DNA of 64,000 nt from Archegozetes longisetosus (Eukaryota; Arthropoda; Arachnida; Sarcoptiformes; Trhypochthoniidae), in assembly GCA_018873245.2 (NCBI GenBank), contig JAEMBT020000004.1, positions 5,380,573 through 5,444,572 on the forward strand. The letters run 5' to 3'. A model generated the notes under the pieces. That model saw only the letters and a list, made by a program, of their open reading frames with translations, had not been told where the DNA came from and ran no database searches. Position 1 is the first letter of the stretch, and every line of letters begins with the position of its first letter. Shown piece after piece: positions 59,553 to 64,000 of this stretch. The position numbers were made by a program, and so were the translations under genes.

Positions 59553-62500
59553 TTTTATATCCAATTTATAATGACTTGAAAACCAATATCCAATTCGACA
59601 CAAAATCCAAAACCTTTAGTCAATAATGTTTTAGCTTTTTATTGATATTAAACCTAATAATTTAGAAAAATTGTCAAACTTATTATCTTGGGCTGAACTT
59701 AGATAAGAAACGAGTTTTTGTCTTAGTTACTTAAAGTACTTTTTAAATGCCAGTGTTGTGCAACGATTATCATAAACTGCTTTCGGTAAACAAGAAAATG
59801 ACATTTCAACTTCAAATATTAAATACCTTATTACGAATCAATATAAACTACTTAAATGTTTTTTATTTAAATTTCTCAATCAACTTATCAAATACAATCC
59901 GAAAGTAGATCGCTATATAATTTACTATTGGAACTTTATTACGAAATATGTACTCAATTTTATGTTAGGTTGTTAATCTCAGCCTAATTTAGTGCATTTT
60001 CTATGGTTTTGATTTATTACCGAAAATCTATTCAAATACTTTATGCATGAAAATACGTGAAATAACCAAGTAACTAATATTAGTCATTACTCGTAATGTA
60101 AAAAACAGAAGTTTAATGTTTTCTAACCAGAAATAAGTAGAAAGTAGAAATTTATTAAACATTTATGTGTCTCAATAATAGACAAATTAGGACTAACATA
60201 AAAGTTATGATTTCTCTTTAACAATAATTTGATTACTTCCTTTACTCAATACAAACTAACAAATCATCGTTAAGTCATAGTCATCAGAATGTATGTAACA
60301 TTTATTTCTAGAAAGCTTATCGTCAATTTCCTATAAGTCATATCCTCTCAACCAATCACTAATCCAAAAATCATTTATTCGACTTATTATATAAAACAAT
60401 TTGATAGATAAAAAAAGAGCAATAGATTATTTGAATGACATTAATTAGAGACAATAATTGGTGCGGAAATAAGGGAAACAGACAGAAAACAGATAGAAAA
60501 CATAGTATTGGATGAAAATAATAACTATAAAACATTTCGAAGTAATCATAAACAGTTAATAAATCAACTGTTAATGCCTTGCCTAATAAAACATTTCACA
60601 ACTAGTAAAAGCACATGAGAATCAGGTACATATGATATAATAGATCAAATAAGTATTGGCAATACAGTCGGATCTGCGCATGCATACAATGGTCACACTA
60701 AGAGCTGCTTCTTCGCCGATCAATTTCTGGCGAATGCAACATCCTTTACAGCGAGTACGACCGCAGTATTGCACCACTCAGGCATCAGTTCTACTTTTAT
60801 GCAACAAAATTAATATGACAGACAGCTATTCAATGGATTAGAGAATCTTTATTGGTCAATATCCTAGAAATCAGTTCGAATCTAATTAAATGGAAGATAA
60901 TTATATTGAACGTACTTTCAGTAATTATTAGGAAAAAAGCCTGAGGTCAAAGTGTCTTATTTTTTCACTTGGATTCGCTCTCAAATTGCAAGTCTATTAC
61001 ATATCTGTTCACTAATAAATATCAGCGATGACTACATTAAAAGCATCTGCTTAAAGGTGAGTCTGACCCACACTTTTCTATATCTTTGTGTAGCTGTAAA
61101 TGTCAAGCACTCCGATTGATTACTTGCACTGACTCTCATCTACATATCAAACCAAATGACATTATATACATGAATAGTCTCTCAAATTTATTGGTCATAC
61201 TCCATTCTGGATCAAAACTAAGTCAAAAAAAAATATTTGAGCCCTAACTAAACCTTCACTCAATGGCTCAATCGAACAAATGATACGACATTTTTGTTTA
61301 AGATTTGCCATACTTTGTAGAAAGTCGACTTCTAGTCTAAAAAAAAAAGGTTTCTAACATTTTTTAATGGTTGTTTACTGCTGACAATTTCTCATTACTT
61401 AATATCTGCTTTACTGAGAAATATTGTTCAATTGAGTTAATTTCTAGATCGAGTCAATTGTTGTGATTTTGCTAAAAATAAAAAATATTAATCAAATAAA
61501 TCAAATACATCTCCTAAAGATTTTTACAGACCTAGATCTAAACGATCAATAGAATTGGCTTTTTTCATCACTTTCAGTTACCAATTTGACATAAAAACGG
61601 TTTGAAATTCATACCCATTTATACGGAACAAAATGAAAATTTGACAATCAACTCAAAATATTGAATCGATTTTTATTTAGATTTTGACAGTATCAAGTTG
61701 TACAAAACTGATATGAAACTTGCAGAAGTGCAAAACATCAATCATTAGATAAAATTGTGATATGAAATCAAGTCGAAATAAAAATATATTGTGAGATTTG
61801 AGCATCTGCATTCTACGCACAGTCTTCTTAAGAGGAGAGTCGATATGTTTACTAGTAGCGATATTTTCTGTTTTATAAAACTACTTAAATAATCAAATAA
61901 TTAGATTTGAAGCAGTAATTAATGAGATGACATTGAAGTTTGAAAATTATAATGTTTGCCAAAATCTAGAGTCAGATTACATGACTGTCAATGGCTAAAG
62001 ATTACCAAAATTAAATTTCATAAAATATTAGAAATTCAAAAAATGAGCACCATATCAATCATTTTCAGCGAACGATATACACAATCTAATTATATTTCGC
62101 ACAAACCTTAATTTAATTTGAGAATATTTTTTCCAAAAATTGTTGCCTAATTCATAAAGATTTGAGTGATGCTCGACTCAATACAATATTTATAAGAATT
62201 ACAACAAAAAGAAATAAGTTATGTTAATTAGTTAGATTGGTCTGAAAATGCTAATGATCATAGGATAGAGTCATGAGAACATAAATTGAATAGTTTCTAA
62301 CGAATTATTTTTCATATAAATAATTGATTCTTAAGGACAAAAGTCTGCGCATAAATTAAGTTTGAATATGGATTAAGTGTGTTTAAAATTTAAAATTTTG
62401 CCGTAGAAAATGCCATCATATCTAAGAGATAAATCGCTTGAAAGCTAAACCTTCAAGTACCGTATAATCAGGAATAATGACTGTCAAAACCAAAACACAT

Positions 62501-62735
62501 CTCCATTCAAAAAATTACCTCAAAGTCAATGCCTTAATATAGTAAGACATTAAATAGTTAAAAAATTACGTTAACCTTAATTGAAGCAAAGGAAACAGAC
62601 AATAAACTAGATTAACGAATAAATGTTGAAAATATGTTAATTTAACAGAAAAAATTGACAAATTATTGAGCAAAGACAAAGGGTTAATAACAGTAATAAA
62701 AATTGACTGGTTTTATGATTTAACGTTTGTTAGGA
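59553..62735. other. Non-coding DNA with one GC-richer island
   Basis: No gene could be supported. 60650-60840 is GC-richer and open in two plus frames (one reads SAHAYNGHTKSCFFADQF). It could be an exon of the gene at 62.7 kb, an unrelated exon or a repeat. The rest is AT-rich. The PGM3 promoter should lie just above 59553. Confidence 0.4.
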
Positions 62736-63644
62736 ATGATGGATCAACCGAAACAAAGTGTTCCGGAAGTGCATTTCCAAACCCAATGGTGTCAGACACG
62801 GACCAGTAGATCGGCAAGTGGCACTTCACTGCTTCAGGTTCCATCAGAACGATATGGAACCCAAGGACTCAACAGAAGAAGCTCTTCTGGAGTTCGGTTC
62901 AACGAAATCTTGTTCGAAGAGGAATCAGATGTTATTAAAAATTGTTGTGAAATATCATCAGCTGTTTTGGGTCTAATGAAAAGTTTTTCGACATCAGATA
63001 TCTGCAGTTTGAACGAGACATCGGCTCAATCGGCAGCTCTGAGACAAACATCATCTGAAATAATACTTTTAGGAGGAGTAACTCGTCTGGAACTGCCGAA
63101 TCTGAGGAGACTGGACTATACCTCACGCTCATGTTCGACTTGGGTCAATCTCGGAGACCCCGTGTCGTCAACATCACAACTACCTTCACCTCAGGCACAG
63201 CCTGCAAAACAAGTCGAATCACCAACTATTACAAGCATCGACTTCATCAAATCAGTCAATAAGAAAGTCCGTCAAATGTATTTAAGACGTAGACTCAGAG
63301 CTATCGGCAGACTTGTTAACAGTTGCCAAATGAACTTAAATGATTCATCAAAAGTGGTCAGTTCTAGTCCTTTAAAGGCAGAGACCGACAAATCTTCCAC
63401 TATTAAGACAATGATACCTAATGTTCAAATACAAGATTCACAACCATTGAAAGCGATGTGTACTTCATTGGATTTCGCCAATTTGTGCTTCAAGACAATG
63501 GACGCAAATTTGAATTTAACAGTAAAAGACATTGAGAGAGAAAAAGGAAAACCACTGTCGAAGTATGAGAGAAACATAATGATATTTAATTGGCTCCAGA
63601 ATGTAGATGAAGGCAACGGTTCTGAGCAAATAGAATCTGCATAA
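62736..63644 (+). CDS. Conserved-looking protein of unknown function
   Basis: An open frame of 302 codons from the ATG in TTAGGAATGATGG. TTTGTTAG directly before it could also be a splice acceptor, so this may be the last exon of a longer gene. Codon use and composition look truly coding. The N-terminal part is Ser/Thr/Gln-rich (RTSRSASGTSLLQ). A segment GVRFNEILFEEESDVIK is followed by SSAVLGLMKSFSTSDICSLN. Residues about 180-200 form a very basic helix (VNKKVRQMYLRRRLRAIGRL). The C-terminus has VKDIEREKGKPLSKYERNIM then IFNWLQNVDE, which looks like the most conserved block. No signal peptide or membrane span. I do not recognise the family with certainty. A cytosolic or nuclear regulatory protein is a guess. 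Confidence 0.7.
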   Translation: MMDQPKQSVPEVHFQTQWCQTRTSRSASGTSLLQVPSERYGTQGLNRRSSSGVRFNEILFEEESDVIKNCCEISSAVLGLMKSFSTSDICSLNETSAQSAALRQTSSEIILLGGVTRLELPNLRRLDYTSRSCSTWVNLGDPVSSTSQLPSPQAQPAKQVESPTITSIDFIKSVNKKVRQMYLRRRLRAIGRLVNSCQMNLNDSSKVVSSSPLKAETDKSSTIKTMIPNVQIQDSQPLKAMCTSLDFANLCFKTMDANLNLTVKDIEREKGKPLSKYERNIMIFNWLQNVDEGNGSEQIESA

Positions 63645-63807
63645 TATGTACATAAGTGCACATTTGCATATTATGTATCTTTTCTTATTGTATAACTATC
63701 TCTTATCGATTTTGATCTTCTTTTAAGCGAATCTTATTCTATGACACCAAGCTTTATCGAAAGACAAATTAACTCGTCCGAATATATACTGGTATGTTAT
63801 CTATTAT

Positions 63808-64000
63808 TTATATATTTTCTTTCCAAATAACAACATAATCAATTCTTCTATCTTCTATTTTATCTGTGGCGAAGCCAGAATTAAGAGTGGGGCACTCCAT
63901 ATTCAATTTGATTAGACATGTGCTTTTCTCATTAAAATCTATTGTCTTATATTCTTCAACTTCAGCTATATCTATTTTTATTTTCCAGCAGTTATTACGA
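63808..64000 (-). CDS. Possible partial coding exon at right edge
   Basis: From the window edge the minus strand is open for 63 codons before a TAA at 63808-63810, unusually long for this base composition. It includes CPTLNSGFATDKIEDRRIDY and ends VVIWKENI. RRIDYVVxW resembles the RRIDYVLVYE motif in the cytosolic N-terminal domain of anoctamins. However, anoctamins continue after this point and I see no good splice donor, so the identity is weak and the frame could end here genuinely. Confidence 0.3.
   Translation of the reverse strand, partial: RNNCWKIKIDIAEVEEYKTIDFNEKSTCLIKLNMECPTLNSGFATDKIEDRRIDYVVIWKENI

Noticed and set aside
1..64000. CRISPR arrays, operons, bacterial promoters and terminators
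   Set aside because: The window is eukaryotic: intron-split genes, MITEs and microsatellites, with no spaced identical direct repeats.

Overview
This is an AT-rich, gene-poor nuclear segment from an animal, most likely an arthropod. Coding regions are split by introns with GT...AG borders, one as short as 57 bp and others above 1 kb. Identifiable genes include Msx and Hhex homeobox genes, a Cys-loop receptor, TTC1 and phosphoacetylglucosamine mutase. A mite or other chelicerate would fit the gene set, but I cannot prove that from sequence alone.

Layout. (1) 0-7.6 kb: a Cys-loop ligand-gated channel on the minus strand, for which I assembled five phase-consistent exons. It runs off the left edge before M2. 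It is followed by an intronless secreted protein with two related trefoil-like repeats. (2) 7.8-26 kb: a dense graveyard of mobile DNA. It holds two adjacent related foldback elements, an internally deleted mariner with intact TIRs and TA target duplications, two inverted Tc1-like 5' ends, a 966-bp near-perfect palindrome carrying a tRNA-like Pol III cassette in each arm, several pieces of a transposon ending in a GCCAH-type zinc motif, and three hAT-type MITEs with exact 8-bp target duplications. A small RING/TRAF-zinc-finger (NRDP1-like) gene sits inside this region. (3) 27-42.5 kb: Hhex and Msx, same strand and about 9 kb apart, surrounded by long non-coding DNA. Just downstream of Msx is a pre-miRNA-like hairpin that I do not recognise. 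(4) 42.5-55.5 kb: a 13-kb gene desert, presumably regulatory. (5) 55.5-59.6 kb: compact housekeeping genes, TTC1 (+) and PGM3 (-), convergent with 125 bp between their stop codons. A PGM3 intron carries a foldback element whose arms are 15-bp tandem repeats. (6) 62.7-64 kb: a conserved-looking protein of unknown function, and a partial open frame at the right edge.

The genes do not form one pathway. Hhex and Msx are both NK-like (NKL) developmental transcriptional regulators, so their linkage and the surrounding deserts make this a probable developmental regulatory domain. PGM3 acts in UDP-GlcNAc synthesis, which in arthropods feeds chitin and glycan production. The best candidates for undescribed biology are the hairpin at 37.32-37.41 kb, the palindrome with paired tRNA-like promoters at 19.1-20.1 kb, and the two separate 15-bp repeat arrays at 22.8 and 58.3-58.8 kb.
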